A stretch of DNA of 37,998 nt from Gemmatimonadota bacterium (lineage in GTDB: Bacteria > Gemmatimonadota > Gemmatimonadetes > Gemmatimonadales > GWC2-71-9). Below are positions 16,587 through 25,509 of this stretch, piece by piece. A model generated the notes under the pieces. It saw only the letters and a program-made list of their open reading frames with translations. It was not told the origin of the DNA and searched no databases. Each line of letters starts with the position of its first letter. Position 1 is the first letter of the stretch. The DNA lies in assembly GCA_003220935.1 (NCBI GenBank), contig QHTT01000077.1, positions 1 to 37,998 on the forward strand, in the 5' to 3' direction. Both the position numbers and the translations under genes were made by a program.

Positions 16587-17951
16587 ATGCTTGCCACCTT
16601 GGCGTTCTTCAGCTTGCTGACGGTTTCCGGCCGGGCGCCGACGCCCCAGCCGGCTGCCTTTTCTTACCGTCCCCGCATCGAGGTCTGGACCAACCGCGGG
16701 GACGATCCGTATGCCAGCGGGCAGGCGGCGCGGGTCTCCTTCCGCACCGAACAAGACGCTTACGTCACCATCTTCCGCGTCGACACCGATGGCCGGGTGC
16801 GCGTCCTGTATCCGCGAGAGCCGTGGGACGACAGTTTCGCGCGCGGAGGCCGTGACTACGAAGTCGAGCAGCGCTCCTCGCGCGATGCGTTCTACGTCGA
16901 CGACTACCCCGGCGTTGGGTACATCTTCGCCGTCGCGGCGGCCGATCCCTTCGTCTACGATGCCATGGAGAGCGAAGATCATTGGGATTATCGCGCTATT
17001 GCGGATGGCCGCGTACGCGGCGACCCGTATGTCGCCCTCACCGACCTCGCCCAACGCATCGTCCCGGACGGCTACGCCGACTGGGACTACGACATCGCGC
17101 CGTACTACGTGCAGCAGCACTACGATTACCCGCGCTTCCTCTGCTACGACTGCCACAGCTACGTCAGCTATCCATACTGGAGCCCGTACGACTACACCTG
17201 CGTCCGTTTCCGGATCGTGGTGTTCGACGATCCGTACTACTACCCCTACCGGTACTACGGCGGCACGCGCGTGGTCTTTACGCGGCCGCTGCGGCCGGCG
17301 CCGCGCTTCGTCTTCAAGGACCGGCAGGGTTCCAGCCTATTCGTGACGCGCGTCCCACAGCGCCCGGTGACCGACGACCGCCGGCGCGACGTGGGGGTGC
17401 GTGGACGTGACTTGGGCGGCGGCAGCATCCCCCCGCCGAACATTCAGCCGCGGCAGCGTCCGATCACCGGTGGCGGCCCCCCCATCATCGAGCGCCCCCG
17501 CGAGCGCCCGATCACCGGCGAGCCGCCACACAACGACGACGACCGCATCGGGCGCCGCCGGCCCGAGCATCCGGAGCACCCGGAGCACCCGGACCGGCCC
17601 GATCATCCTGGTCGGCTGGACACCCCGCGCAATCCCGCTCCGCCCGAGCGGCGCGAGCGCCCCGATCGACCGGTCCAGGACGTGCGGCCTGATGTGTTCC
17701 GTCCGGACCGCGTTCGGACTGAGCCGCCAGCGGTGGTCGCTCCCGAGCGGCCGCGCGCGGAGCCGCAGCGACCACCCGAAAGCCGGCCGCAGGCCGTGCC
17801 CTCCACGCCAGGGCGGGTCCAGCCCCCCGCGGCTTCGCCCCCGCCCCCCCCCGCCGCGCCGCCGCGCAGCGAGCCGCGCGCGGAGCCGAAGCGCGATGCG
17901 CCGCGAGAGAAGCCCAAGAACGACCCGGAGCTCAGGCGGCGTAAGCCGTAG
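16587..17951 (+). CDS. DUF4384 domain protein with aromatic-rich core and Pro/Arg-rich tail
   Basis: ATG 16587 is fixed by GGGAGGA nine bases upstream, although the frame stays open further back. After a hydrophobic N-terminus (LATLAFFSLLTVSG), a DUF4384-like domain spans about residues 25-170 (VSFRTEQDAYVTIFRVDTDGRVRVLYP). A Tyr/Asp-rich stretch follows (YVSYPYWSPYDYTC, DDPYYYPYRYYGG). The last 170 residues are low-complexity Pro/Arg/Glu, including tandem 9-base units at 17565-17591 encoding EHPEHPEHP. It is probably exported, and the tail is likely disordered. The function is unknown. DUF4384 domains often occur in proteins of surface or secretion systems, but nothing nearby confirms that. 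Confidence 0.75.
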   Translation: MLATLAFFSLLTVSGRAPTPQPAAFSYRPRIEVWTNRGDDPYASGQAARVSFRTEQDAYVTIFRVDTDGRVRVLYPREPWDDSFARGGRDYEVEQRSSRDAFYVDDYPGVGYIFAVAAADPFVYDAMESEDHWDYRAIADGRVRGDPYVALTDLAQRIVPDGYADWDYDIAPYYVQQHYDYPRFLCYDCHSYVSYPYWSPYDYTCVRFRIVVFDDPYYYPYRYYGGTRVVFTRPLRPAPRFVFKDRQGSSLFVTRVPQRPVTDDRRRDVGVRGRDLGGGSIPPPNIQPRQRPITGGGPPIIERPRERPITGEPPHNDDDRIGRRRPEHPEHPEHPDRPDHPGRLDTPRNPAPPERRERPDRPVQDVRPDVFRPDRVRTEPPAVVAPERPRAEPQRPPESRPQAVPSTPGRVQPPAASPPPPPAAPPRSEPRAEPKRDAPREKPKNDPELRRRKP

Positions 17952-18042
17952 TCCGGAGTGAAACGGTGTGACGCGCTCGGCCATAGTCCCCCCTGGTCGG
18001 GCGCGTTAGCTTTCGGTCCCTTTCCTTTGCAGGAGCCCATCC

Positions 18043-19584
18043 GTGCGTCAGCTGTTCGGTCTGGGTGCGTTGCTCGTCCCATGCGCTCTCGCGGCGCAGA
18101 CTGCGGCGACCGTCCAGCGCGCCGTCAACTCGATCACCGCCGAGGATGTGCGGCACCACATTGGCGTCCTCGCGGACGACTCCATGCTCGGTCGGGCGAC
18201 GCCGAGCCCGCAGCTTGAGCAAGTAGCGAGCTATGTCGCGGACCAGTTCCGTCGGTTCGGCTTGAAGCCCGCCGGCGACAACGGCGGCTACCTGCAGCGC
18301 TATACCGTCGCCCAGCGGGTCGTGGATACGGCCACCAGCGCCATTCGCATCGTCGGCGCGACGCCGGTGACGCTGAAGCCTGGCGTCGATGCGTATCTGT
18401 TACGGTTCACACCGCTACCGACGCGTGAGATCAGCGGGCCGGTGGTGCTGTTCACGGGCACGCCCGACTCGGCGAACCCGCTCGCGGGCGCGGACCTGAG
18501 GGGTGCCTGGGCGGCGATCATCGGCACTGCGACGGCCCAGGGCATCTCGATCAACCCAGGATGGATCATGGCGGCACTGCGCGCCGGCGCGATCGGGTGG
18601 CTGGTGATCTCCAATCGACCCGACGCGCAGTGGCAGAACCGCCTGGCTCGGACGACCCTCCCCTCGCTCACGCTCGAAGGGGTACCCGCGGACAGCGAAC
18701 TCGCCGCTGGCTCCTTCGAGATCCGCGACCCCACGGCGGCGGCGGCCCTGGGCATCGACCCGCCGACGCTGCGAGCACGCACGAGCGGTTGGAGCGGCCG
18801 CCGGCTCCCCGCCATCACGATCACCTACCTTGTGAAGCAGCGCGAGCTCGTCCGCGCCTCGGCGCCCAACGTGATCGGGGTCCTGGAGGGGAGTGACCCC
18901 AAGCTCAAGGGCGAGTACGTCTTCTTCACTGGACACATGGATCACATTGGGACGCCCGGGGTGGGGGAAGGCTGCGTCGCCCAAGGCGCGGACTCGATCT
19001 GTAACGGCGCCGACGACGACGCGTCGGGAACCACCGCCGTGATCGAGACCGCCGCGGCCTTCGCGAAGCTCGCGCCCCATCCCAAGCGCTCGCTCGCCTT
19101 CATGACCGTGAGCGGCGAAGAGCGCGGCCTCTGGGGCAGCCAGTTCTTCTCGGAGCACCCGACGGTCCCCCTCACCAACGTAGTGGCCGACCTGAACAGC
19201 GACATGGTCGGCCGCAACTGGAAGGACACGATCGTCGTGATCGGAAAGGAGCACTCGAACCTCGGCGCCACGCTCAACCGCGTGGCGGCGGCTCACCCCG
19301 AGCTGCGGATGACACCGATCGACGACATCTGGCCACAGGAGCGCTTCTACTTCCGCTCGGATCACTACAACTTCGCGAGGAAGGGCGTCCCCATTCTGTT
19401 CTTCTTCAACGGGACGCACCCGGACTATCATCAGGCGAGCGACTCCCCGGACAAGATCGACGCGGAGAAAGAGGCCCGGATCGTCAAGCTCGTGTTCTAC
19501 CTCGGGCTCGAGGTGGCGAACGGGGCCGAGCGCCCTAAGTGGAACCCGGACAGCTACAAGCAGATTGTGGGAGGCGCGAACTGA
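18043..19584 (+). CDS. M28 family zinc metallopeptidase, secreted
   Basis: M28 enzymes are two-zinc aminopeptidases or carboxypeptidases. A signal peptide (LFGLGALLVPCALAAQ) is followed by an N-terminal segment with a PA-like insert around residues 120-235, and then the peptidase domain. Zinc and catalytic residues are visible: VFFTGHMDHIG, NGADDDASGT, SGEERGLWGS, NSDMVGRN and, near the C-terminus, RSDHYNFARKGVPILFFFNGTHPDYH. GTG 18043 has an AGGAG ribosome site eight bases upstream. The 513 residues are normal for the secreted type. It ends only three bases from convergent rho. Its substrate cannot be read from sequence. Confidence 0.9.
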   Translation: MRQLFGLGALLVPCALAAQTAATVQRAVNSITAEDVRHHIGVLADDSMLGRATPSPQLEQVASYVADQFRRFGLKPAGDNGGYLQRYTVAQRVVDTATSAIRIVGATPVTLKPGVDAYLLRFTPLPTREISGPVVLFTGTPDSANPLAGADLRGAWAAIIGTATAQGISINPGWIMAALRAGAIGWLVISNRPDAQWQNRLARTTLPSLTLEGVPADSELAAGSFEIRDPTAAAALGIDPPTLRARTSGWSGRRLPAITITYLVKQRELVRASAPNVIGVLEGSDPKLKGEYVFFTGHMDHIGTPGVGEGCVAQGADSICNGADDDASGTTAVIETAAAFAKLAPHPKRSLAFMTVSGEERGLWGSQFFSEHPTVPLTNVVADLNSDMVGRNWKDTIVVIGKEHSNLGATLNRVAAAHPELRMTPIDDIWPQERFYFRSDHYNFARKGVPILFFFNGTHPDYHQASDSPDKIDAEKEARIVKLVFYLGLEVANGAERPKWNPDSYKQIVGGAN

Positions 19585-19587
19585 CCG

Positions 19588-20802
19588 CTACGGCACCGGA
19601 GCCAGCAGCTCCTGGTTCGTCTTCGTCCGCCTGAGCTGCGCCAGCAGCACGTCCACCGCCTTCTCCGGCGGGAGCCCCACGAGGCCCCGCCGGAGTTTTT
19701 GTTTCGCCTCCACCGTGGCGGGATCGGCGAGCAGCTCCTCGCGCCGAGTACCGCTCGCGGCGATGTCGACGGCCGGATAGATCCGCCGGTCGGCGAGCTC
19801 GCGGGCGAGGCGCAGTTCGGCGTTGCCGGTGCCCTTGAACTCCTCGAAGATCACGTCGTCCATGCGGCTCTCAGTCTCGATGAGGGCGGTTGCGACGACC
19901 GTAAGGGACCCGCCGTTGGGCACCGCTCGCGCGGCCCCGAACAGGGCCTTGGGCTTGGCCAGCGCGTTGGCGTCGAGGCCGCCGGACATGGTACGGCCGC
20001 TCGATCGTCCGGTGGTGTTGTGCGAGCGGGCGAGGCGGGTGAGCGAGTCGAGCACGATCACCACGTCCTTGCCGAGTTCGACCTGGCGGCGCGCGTGCTC
20101 GAACACCATGTCGGCCACCGCCACATGACGCTCGTGGGGCAGGTCGAAGCTGGATGCGATCACCTCGCCGCGGCCCCAATCGATCATCTCGCTGACCTCT
20201 TCGGGCCGCTCGTCCACCAACAAGATGAGGAGGATCGCCTCCGCGTAGTTGAGGGCGACTGCTTCGGCCACTGCCTGGAGCATCACGGTCTTTCCGGCTT
20301 TCGGCGGGGAGACGATGAGCGCTCGCTGCCCGAAGCCGAACGGGCACACCAGATCCACCACGCGCTGGATCTCCGCGGTGCGCGGGCCCGACGCCTTGGG
20401 CGTCTCGAGCAACAGCGGCCGCGACGGGTGGACCGCACCGAGCTTCGCGAAGTCCGGACGGTCGGCGAGCGCGGCGCCCAGCGGCGCGCCGTTGACGCGC
20501 AGCACCCGCCCGTCCTCGAGTGTGAGCAGATCGCCCCGCCGCAAACCAGGGAGGCGCACGGACGGGTCGCCTTTCGCGGGCAGGTAGCTGTTCGCCGCGA
20601 GCCGCAGGTAGCCGCCCTTGGGGGCGGGGTCGAACCAACCGGTGAGCGAGGTCAGGTAGGCGTTGGTGAGAGTCTGGGGAAAGATGCATCGGTTTGTCCC
20701 CAGGCTGAAGCCTGGGCTCGGCACGGCGCTGTGCTGAAGCACATACGCCTTACCCTTTAGGGTGGAGTCGCGCCGAGCCCATCCTTCAGGATGGGAACAC
20801 AA
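19588..20802 (-). CDS. rho: Transcription termination factor Rho, N-terminus altered
   Basis: Rho is the hexameric RNA translocase that ends transcription. The ATPase core is clear: Walker A SPPKAGKT (165-172), DERPEEV (198-204), [14 protein letters not shown]-loop [20 protein letters not shown], and R-loop EEFKGTGN (320-327). The RNA-binding domain is short and divergent ([25 protein letters not shown] from about 55), and no Rho_N helical domain precedes it. The first 35 codons from TTG 20802 run through a cluster of palindromes, so the true start is uncertain and may be further in (GTG 20742 or beyond). At 404 residues or fewer it is shorter than usual. It may be a truncated or second-type Rho. 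Confidence 0.85.
   Translation of the reverse strand: MCSHPEGWARRDSTLKGKAYVLQHSAVPSPGFSLGTNRCIFPQTLTNAYLTSLTGWFDPAPKGGYLRLAANSYLPAKGDPSVRLPGLRRGDLLTLEDGRVLRVNGAPLGAALADRPDFAKLGAVHPSRPLLLETPKASGPRTAEIQRVVDLVCPFGFGQRALIVSPPKAGKTVMLQAVAEAVALNYAEAILLILLVDERPEEVSEMIDWGRGEVIASSFDLPHERHVAVADMVFEHARRQVELGKDVVIVLDSLTRLARSHNTTGRSSGRTMSGGLDANALAKPKALFGAARAVPNGGSLTVVATALIETESRMDDVIFEEFKGTGNAELRLARELADRRIYPAVDIAASGTRREELLADPATVEAKQKLRRGLVGLPPEKAVDVLLAQLRRTKTNQELLAPVP
20699..20795. repeat. REP/BIME-like cluster of small hairpins at the 5' end of rho
   Basis: Four compact palindromes lie in 97 bases: 20699-20716 (CCCAGGCT/GA/AGCCTGGG), 20730-20743 (TGTGCT/GA/AGCACA), 20752-20763 (ACCCT/TT/AGGGT) and 20778-20795 (CCCATCCT/TC/AGGATGGG). 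The outer two are inverted copies of one unit that continues into GGGCTCGGC (20714-20722) and GCCGAGCCC (20772-20780). The copies differ by compensating stem changes, as in paired REP elements. Confidence 0.75.
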
Positions 20803-20825
20803 CGGCAGGGCCGTTCATCCGCGCG

Positions 20826-20834
20826 CTTATATTT
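20826..20834. promoter_or_regulatory. AT-rich island between divergent rho and lepA, possible -10 elements
   Basis: CTTATATTT stands out in very GC-rich surroundings. On the plus strand TATATT (20828-20833) would place transcription start within a few bases of the lepA ATG at 20844, implying a very short or absent leader. On the minus strand TATAAG could serve rho. No clear -35 box was found on either strand. Confidence 0.35.
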
Positions 20835-20843
20835 GTGCCCGTC

Positions 20844-22643
20844 ATGCGCCAAGACCATATCCGCAACTTCTGCATCGTGGCCCACATCGACCACGGGAAG
20901 TCGACGCTCGCCGACCGGCTCATCGAGCTCACCGGCACGCTCGACAAGCGCCTCATGCGGGAGCAGGTGCTCGACACCATGGATCTCGAGCGCGAGCGCG
21001 GCATCACGATCAAGTTGAACGCCGTGCGGATGAGCTACCATGCCCGGGCCGGCCAGGTCTACGAGCTGAACCTCATCGACACCCCTGGGCATGTGGACTT
21101 CACCTACGAGGTGTCGCGCTCCTTGGCCGCGTGCGAGGGGGCGATCCTCGTCGTAGACGCGTCCCAGGGGATCCAGGCGCAGACGATCTCCAATCTGTTC
21201 CTCGCCCTGGACGCCGGACTCGAGATCATTCCCGTCCTCAATAAGATCGACCTGCCGGGTGCCGAACCCGACCGCCGGGCGCGCGAGCTCCACGACCTCA
21301 TCGGAGCGACGCCGGAGGAGATTCTGCGCATCTCGGCGAAGGAAGGCACGAACGTGCCGGAGCTGCTCGAAGCGGTCGTGCGGCGCGTACCGGCGCCCCG
21401 GGGCAACCGCGAGGCGCCGCTGCGGGCGCTGATCTTCGACTCGTATTATGACCGCTACCGCGGCGCGATCCCGAGTATCCGGGTCGTCGACGGCGTGGTC
21501 ACTCCGGGGATGAAAATCGCGTTCGGGGCCCATAAGGACGACGTCTACGAGGTAGACGAGGTCGGCTACCTGCAGCTCGGTCACAAGCCCACGGAACTGC
21601 TGGAGGCGGGTGAAGTGGGCTACTTCGTCGCCAACACCCGCGGCGTACGGGATACGCGCTCCGGCGACACAGTGTTCGAAGCCGACCACCGGGACGTCCC
21701 GTTGCTGCCGGGCTATCGTGACATCAAGTCGATGGTGTTCGCCGGACTCTACCCGACCAACGCCGAGCAGTTTGAGGAGCTGCGCGACGCGCTCGCGAAG
21801 CTGCAGCTCAACGACGCCTCGCTCCACTACGAGCCGGAGTCGTCGGTGGCGCTCGGCTTCGGATTCCGCTGCGGCTTCCTCGGCCTGCTCCACATGGAGA
21901 TCGTGCGCGAGCGGCTCGAGCGGGAGTTCAACCTGGACTTGATCAGCACCGTGCCGAACGTGGAATACCACGTGCACCGCACGGACGGCACGGTCGAGCT
22001 GGTCGAGAACCCGAGCCTCATGCCGCACGGCTCCGCAGTAGACCACATCGAGGAACCCTTCGTCAAAGCGCGGATTCTCGCGCCCGCGGAGTACATCGGC
22101 GCGATCATGAAGCTCGGCCAGGAGCGACGCGGGGTGTATCGAGCCATGCACTACGTGGACCCGACGCGCGTCGAGTTCAGTTGGGAGTTCCCGCTGGGCG
22201 AGATCATCCTCGACTTCTACGACAAGTTGAAGACCATCTCCCGCGGGTACGCATCGCTGGACTACGAGTTCCTGGAGTACCGTCCCGCCGATCTCGTCAA
22301 GCTGGACATGCTCCTGAACGGCGAACCGGTGGATGCGTTCTCGGTCATCATCCACCGCGACAAGGCGTACGAGTGGGGCCGCAAGATCGCCGAGAAACTC
22401 AAGGAGCTGATCCCGCGCCAGCTGTTCGAGGTCGTGATCCAAGCGGCGATCGGCACAAAGGTGATCGCCCGCGAGTCGATCCGCCCGCTGCGCAAGAATG
22501 TCACAGCCAAGTGCTACGGCGGCGACGTCACCCGCAAGCGCAAGCTGCTCGAGAAACAGAAGGAGGGGAAGAAACGGATGAAGCAGGTCGGGACGGTGGA
22601 GATTCCGCAGGAAGCCTTCCTCGCGGTCCTCCAGGTTGACTAG
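20844..22643 (+). CDS. lepA: Elongation factor 4 (LepA), ribosome-associated GTPase
   Basis: LepA/EF4 is a translational GTPase acting on initiation and elongation or ribosome assembly under stress. G1 AHIDHGKST is at 13-21, followed by G2 ERGITI, G3 DTPGHVDF and G4 NKIDLPGAE. The LepA-specific C-terminus is complete ([29 protein letters not shown]). It has 599 residues, matching the family. ATG 20844 is preferred because it begins MRQDHIRNF as in other LepA proteins; GTG 20835 is an in-frame alternative. It heads a long plus-strand series, and its stop overlaps the next start. Unlike typA in this window, all GTPase motifs are intact. Confidence 0.97.
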   Translation: MRQDHIRNFCIVAHIDHGKSTLADRLIELTGTLDKRLMREQVLDTMDLERERGITIKLNAVRMSYHARAGQVYELNLIDTPGHVDFTYEVSRSLAACEGAILVVDASQGIQAQTISNLFLALDAGLEIIPVLNKIDLPGAEPDRRARELHDLIGATPEEILRISAKEGTNVPELLEAVVRRVPAPRGNREAPLRALIFDSYYDRYRGAIPSIRVVDGVVTPGMKIAFGAHKDDVYEVDEVGYLQLGHKPTELLEAGEVGYFVANTRGVRDTRSGDTVFEADHRDVPLLPGYRDIKSMVFAGLYPTNAEQFEELRDALAKLQLNDASLHYEPESSVALGFGFRCGFLGLLHMEIVRERLEREFNLDLISTVPNVEYHVHRTDGTVELVENPSLMPHGSAVDHIEEPFVKARILAPAEYIGAIMKLGQERRGVYRAMHYVDPTRVEFSWEFPLGEIILDFYDKLKTISRGYASLDYEFLEYRPADLVKLDMLLNGEPVDAFSVIIHRDKAYEWGRKIAEKLKELIPRQLFEVVIQAAIGTKVIARESIRPLRKNVTAKCYGGDVTRKRKLLEKQKEGKKRMKQVGTVEIPQEAFLAVLQVD

Positions 22644-23655
22644 CCTCGTCATCCAGACGGCCTTCCTCGGAGACGTCGTGCTCACGACGCCGCTGCTCGA
22701 AGCGCTCGCGCAGCGCTACGGCCCCGTGGACGTCGTCACGACCCCCGCCGCCGCACCCCTGCTCGAGACCCATCCGGCCGTACGCCGCGTGATCCCTTAC
22801 GACAAGCGGGCGAAGGACGGGGGACTCGGGCCTTTGCTGCGGCTCGCCCGGACGCTCCGGGCGGAGCGCTACGAAGCGGCGTATCTTCCCCATCGTTCGC
22901 TCCGCACCGCCGCGCTAGCTTGGCTGGCACGGATCCCGAAGCGCGTGGGATTCCGCGACGGCTGGCCGATGCTGTACACCGAGGTGCGGCAGCGCGCCAC
23001 GACGGATCACGAGATCGACCGTCTGCTCACCCTGGCCGCGGCGGCGGGGGGCGTCAGACCGCAGCGCCCGTCGCTGCTCCTGACCAGCTCCGACCGGACC
23101 GTGACGGAGCAGTTTCTGCGGGAGCACGGGGTCGGGGAGCCCTTCGTGGCGCTCGCGCCTGGTTCGATCTGGGGCAGCAAGCGCTGGCCCCACTACGACG
23201 CCGTGGCGGAGCGCCTCGCGGATCGGGCCGCGATCGTGGTGGTGGGCGGACCGGAAGACGCGGCGCTGGGGCAACAGGTCGTGAAGGCGGTGACGGACCA
23301 TGGAGGGGCGCGGAGGGCCGCGAATGCGTGCGGCAGACTGACGCTGCGCCAGTCCGCGGAAGTCATCCGCCGCGCGGCGGTGCTCGTGACCAACGACAGC
23401 GCGCCGCTGCACTTCGCGCAGGCGGTCGGTACGCCGACGGTGGCGATCTTCGGCTCCACCGTGCCGGCGTTTGGGTTCGGGCCGCGCGGCCCGCATGACC
23501 GCGTGGTCCAGCTCGACGGGCTGCCGTGCCGCCCCTGCTCGGCGCACGGGCCGCCACGCTGCCCGCTGGGTCATCATTTGTGCATGAAATCGTTGTCGGT
23601 CGAGGACGTCCTGCTCGCCATCGAGGAGACCGGTGCGCTACATCGTCGGAATTGA
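22636..23655 (+). CDS. Glycosyltransferase family 9 (heptosyltransferase, WaaF-like)
   Basis: GT9 heptosyltransferases add ADP-heptose to the LPS inner core at the cytoplasmic face of the inner membrane. Features are the N-terminal [21 protein letters not shown], the acceptor-domain [11 protein letters not shown] with PKRVGF, and the nucleotide-binding half ([28 protein letters not shown]). The hallmark [23 protein letters not shown] is followed by GFGPRG. A Cys-rich stretch near the C-terminus ([21 protein letters not shown]) resembles that of RfaF-type enzymes. TTG 22636 overlaps the lepA stop. The length is 339 residues. Acceptor specificity is uncertain. Confidence 0.9.
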   Translation: MTSLVIQTAFLGDVVLTTPLLEALAQRYGPVDVVTTPAAAPLLETHPAVRRVIPYDKRAKDGGLGPLLRLARTLRAERYEAAYLPHRSLRTAALAWLARIPKRVGFRDGWPMLYTEVRQRATTDHEIDRLLTLAAAAGGVRPQRPSLLLTSSDRTVTEQFLREHGVGEPFVALAPGSIWGSKRWPHYDAVAERLADRAAIVVVGGPEDAALGQQVVKAVTDHGGARRAANACGRLTLRQSAEVIRRAAVLVTNDSAPLHFAQAVGTPTVAIFGSTVPAFGFGPRGPHDRVVQLDGLPCRPCSAHGPPRCPLGHHLCMKSLSVEDVLLAIEETGALHRRN

Positions 23656-24598
23656 CATCGGCGGTACCAACATCGTCGTCGGCACGGTGGCCGAGGACGG
23701 CTCCGAGCTGCTGGGGCTCGTCTCAGCGCCCACCATCTCGGAGCAGGGCGCGGAGGCCGTGATCGAGCGGATCGTGAAGCTCGCGCGCGCGTCCATGGAG
23801 CAAGCGCGCGGCAAGGAGATCGCGGGCGTGGGGGTCGGCTCGCCGGGCCCGCTCAACACGAAGACGGGCATCGTGCTCCTCACGCCGAACCTCGGCTGGA
23901 CGAACTTTCCGTTGCGCGACCGGCTGGGAAAGGCGCTCGGCCTCCCCGCCACGCTCGACAACGACGCCAACTGCGCGATCTTCGGCGAGTGGTGGCGCGG
24001 TGCCGCGCGCGGCGCGAACCACGTGGTTGGGCTCACGATCGGCACGGGGATCGGAGGCGGCATCGTGCTCGGGGGAGAGATCTACCGCGGGATCTCGGAC
24101 GTCGCGGGCGAGATCGGCCACATGTCGATCGATTCCAACGGTCGGCGCTGCAAGTGCGGCAACGACGGCTGTCTCGAGGCCTATGCGTCGGGGCCCGCGA
24201 TCGCAGCGCGGGCGGTCGAGGGCATCGAAACCGGCGCCGACACCTCCCTCCCGCGCTACGTGAATGGCGATCTGTCCAAGATCACCGCGCAGATCGTGTA
24301 CGAAGCGGCGCACGACGGCGACGAATACGCTCTGGAGGTGGTGCACGACACGGCAAAGTTCCTCGGGACCGGCGTCGCCAATATCGTCAATATCTTCAAC
24401 CCCGAGGTGGTAGTGATCTGCGGCGGCGTCACGCTGGCCGGCGAGAAGCTGTTCGCGCCACTGCGCGGCGAAGTGAAGCGCCGGGCCTTCAAACCCGCCG
24501 TCGACGCGTGCCGCATCGTGCCCGGGGAGCTCACCGGTACGGCGGGCGTGTACGGCGCCGCCGCGGTGTTCGCCCAGCGCACCTGGAGAACGGTGTGA
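23633..24598 (+). CDS. ROK family sugar kinase (glucokinase-like)
   Basis: ROK proteins are ATP-dependent hexose kinases or related repressors; no DNA-binding domain is present here, so a kinase is expected. The phosphate-binding GIDIGGTN is at about 6-13. LDNDANCAIFGEW holds the catalytic Asp, and GLTIGTGIGGGIV and GEIGHMSID follow. The ROK zinc motif is CKCGNDGCLEAYAS, and the adenosine motif is near VVVICGGVTLAG. It has 321 residues. GTG 23633 lies inside the end of the heptosyltransferase gene (23-base overlap). With the following PfkB kinase it suggests sugar phosphorylation or salvage linked to envelope sugars. Confidence 0.9.
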   Translation: MRYIVGIDIGGTNIVVGTVAEDGSELLGLVSAPTISEQGAEAVIERIVKLARASMEQARGKEIAGVGVGSPGPLNTKTGIVLLTPNLGWTNFPLRDRLGKALGLPATLDNDANCAIFGEWWRGAARGANHVVGLTIGTGIGGGIVLGGEIYRGISDVAGEIGHMSIDSNGRRCKCGNDGCLEAYASGPAIAARAVEGIETGADTSLPRYVNGDLSKITAQIVYEAAHDGDEYALEVVHDTAKFLGTGVANIVNIFNPEVVVICGGVTLAGEKLFAPLRGEVKRRAFKPAVDACRIVPGELTGTAGVYGAAAVFAQRTWRTV

Positions 24599-25509
24599 AG
24601 CGACTCGGGGTCATCGGCTCCATGGTGTGGGACACCATCTACGGCCGCGACCCTGCGCAGTCTGCGATCGAGGAATGGGGCGGGATCTCTTACTCTCTAG
24701 CCGCGCTCGACGCCACGCTGCCGGACGAATGGGTGATCGTTCCCATCCTCAAGGTGGGACGGGACCTCGCCGCCAGGGCCAACGCCTTCCTGCGCACGTT
24801 GCGGCACGTGGCACCGGGTAGCCGCTTCATCGAGGTGCCGGAAGCCAATAACCGCGTGACCCTGCGCTACTACTCGTCCGAGCGCCGCTGCGAGCAGATG
24901 ACGGGTGGCGTGCCCCCCTGGACGTGGCCCGAGCTCGGGCCCCAGGTGGTGGACCTGGACGCCCTCTACCTGAACTTCATCTCCGGCTACGAGATGGCGG
25001 TCGAGACGGCGCAGTTTCTGCGCCGCGGGTTCCGCCAGTTCATCTACGCCGACCTGCACAGCCTGTTCCTCGGTAAGGAATCGGACGGGACGCGCGTCCT
25101 GCAGCCGCTCCCCGATGCGCCGGCGTGGTTCGGCTGCTTCGACGTGGTACAGCTCAACGAGGAGGAGATGAAGCAGTTGGGGGACGATCCGCTCGCGGCA
25201 GCGGCCGCTGCGCTGGCGCAGGGGTGCCAAACCTTGGTCGTCACGCTGGGTGCCCGGGGGGCAGCGTATTTCACCGGGCGGCCGGTGCGCACGGCGCGGA
25301 TCGCTGCCCCAGGCGGACCGGCGTTCGACGCGGGCGACCCCACGGGCTGCGGCGACGTGTTCGGGGCTACGGTCGTCGCATCGCTACTTGCCGGTGCGCC
25401 GCTGGAAGAGGCGTTGCAGCGGGGCACGCGAATGGGCGCCCGCAACGTGACCTACCGCGGCGCGACCGGACTGCGGGATCACCTGCTCGGCAAACTGACG
25501 ACGGCATGA
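24595..25509 (+). CDS. PfkB family carbohydrate kinase
   Basis: PfkB (ribokinase-like) enzymes phosphorylate sugars or nucleosides. The C-terminal signature DPTGCGDVFGA lies at 248-258 with catalytic Asp 254. QLNEEEMKQLG (186-196) and LVVTLGARGAAYF (214-226) are typical. The N-terminal half is less conserved: the usual GG motif appears as EWGGISYSLA (27-36). GTG 24595 overlaps the preceding stop region (GTGTGAAG). The 304 residues match the family. The substrate cannot be inferred. The stop overlaps the next ATG (ATGA), so it is tightly coupled to the STAS/HATPase gene. Confidence 0.88.
   Translation: MKRLGVIGSMVWDTIYGRDPAQSAIEEWGGISYSLAALDATLPDEWVIVPILKVGRDLAARANAFLRTLRHVAPGSRFIEVPEANNRVTLRYYSSERRCEQMTGGVPPWTWPELGPQVVDLDALYLNFISGYEMAVETAQFLRRGFRQFIYADLHSLFLGKESDGTRVLQPLPDAPAWFGCFDVVQLNEEEMKQLGDDPLAAAAAALAQGCQTLVVTLGARGAAYFTGRPVRTARIAAPGGPAFDAGDPTGCGDVFGATVVASLLAGAPLEEALQRGTRMGARNVTYRGATGLRDHLLGKLTTA

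Noticed and set aside
20757..22685. A 642-codon open frame on the minus strand opposite lepA
   Set aside because: It lies wholly over the intact lepA gene and has an Asp/Arg/Val-rich shadow composition with no motif.
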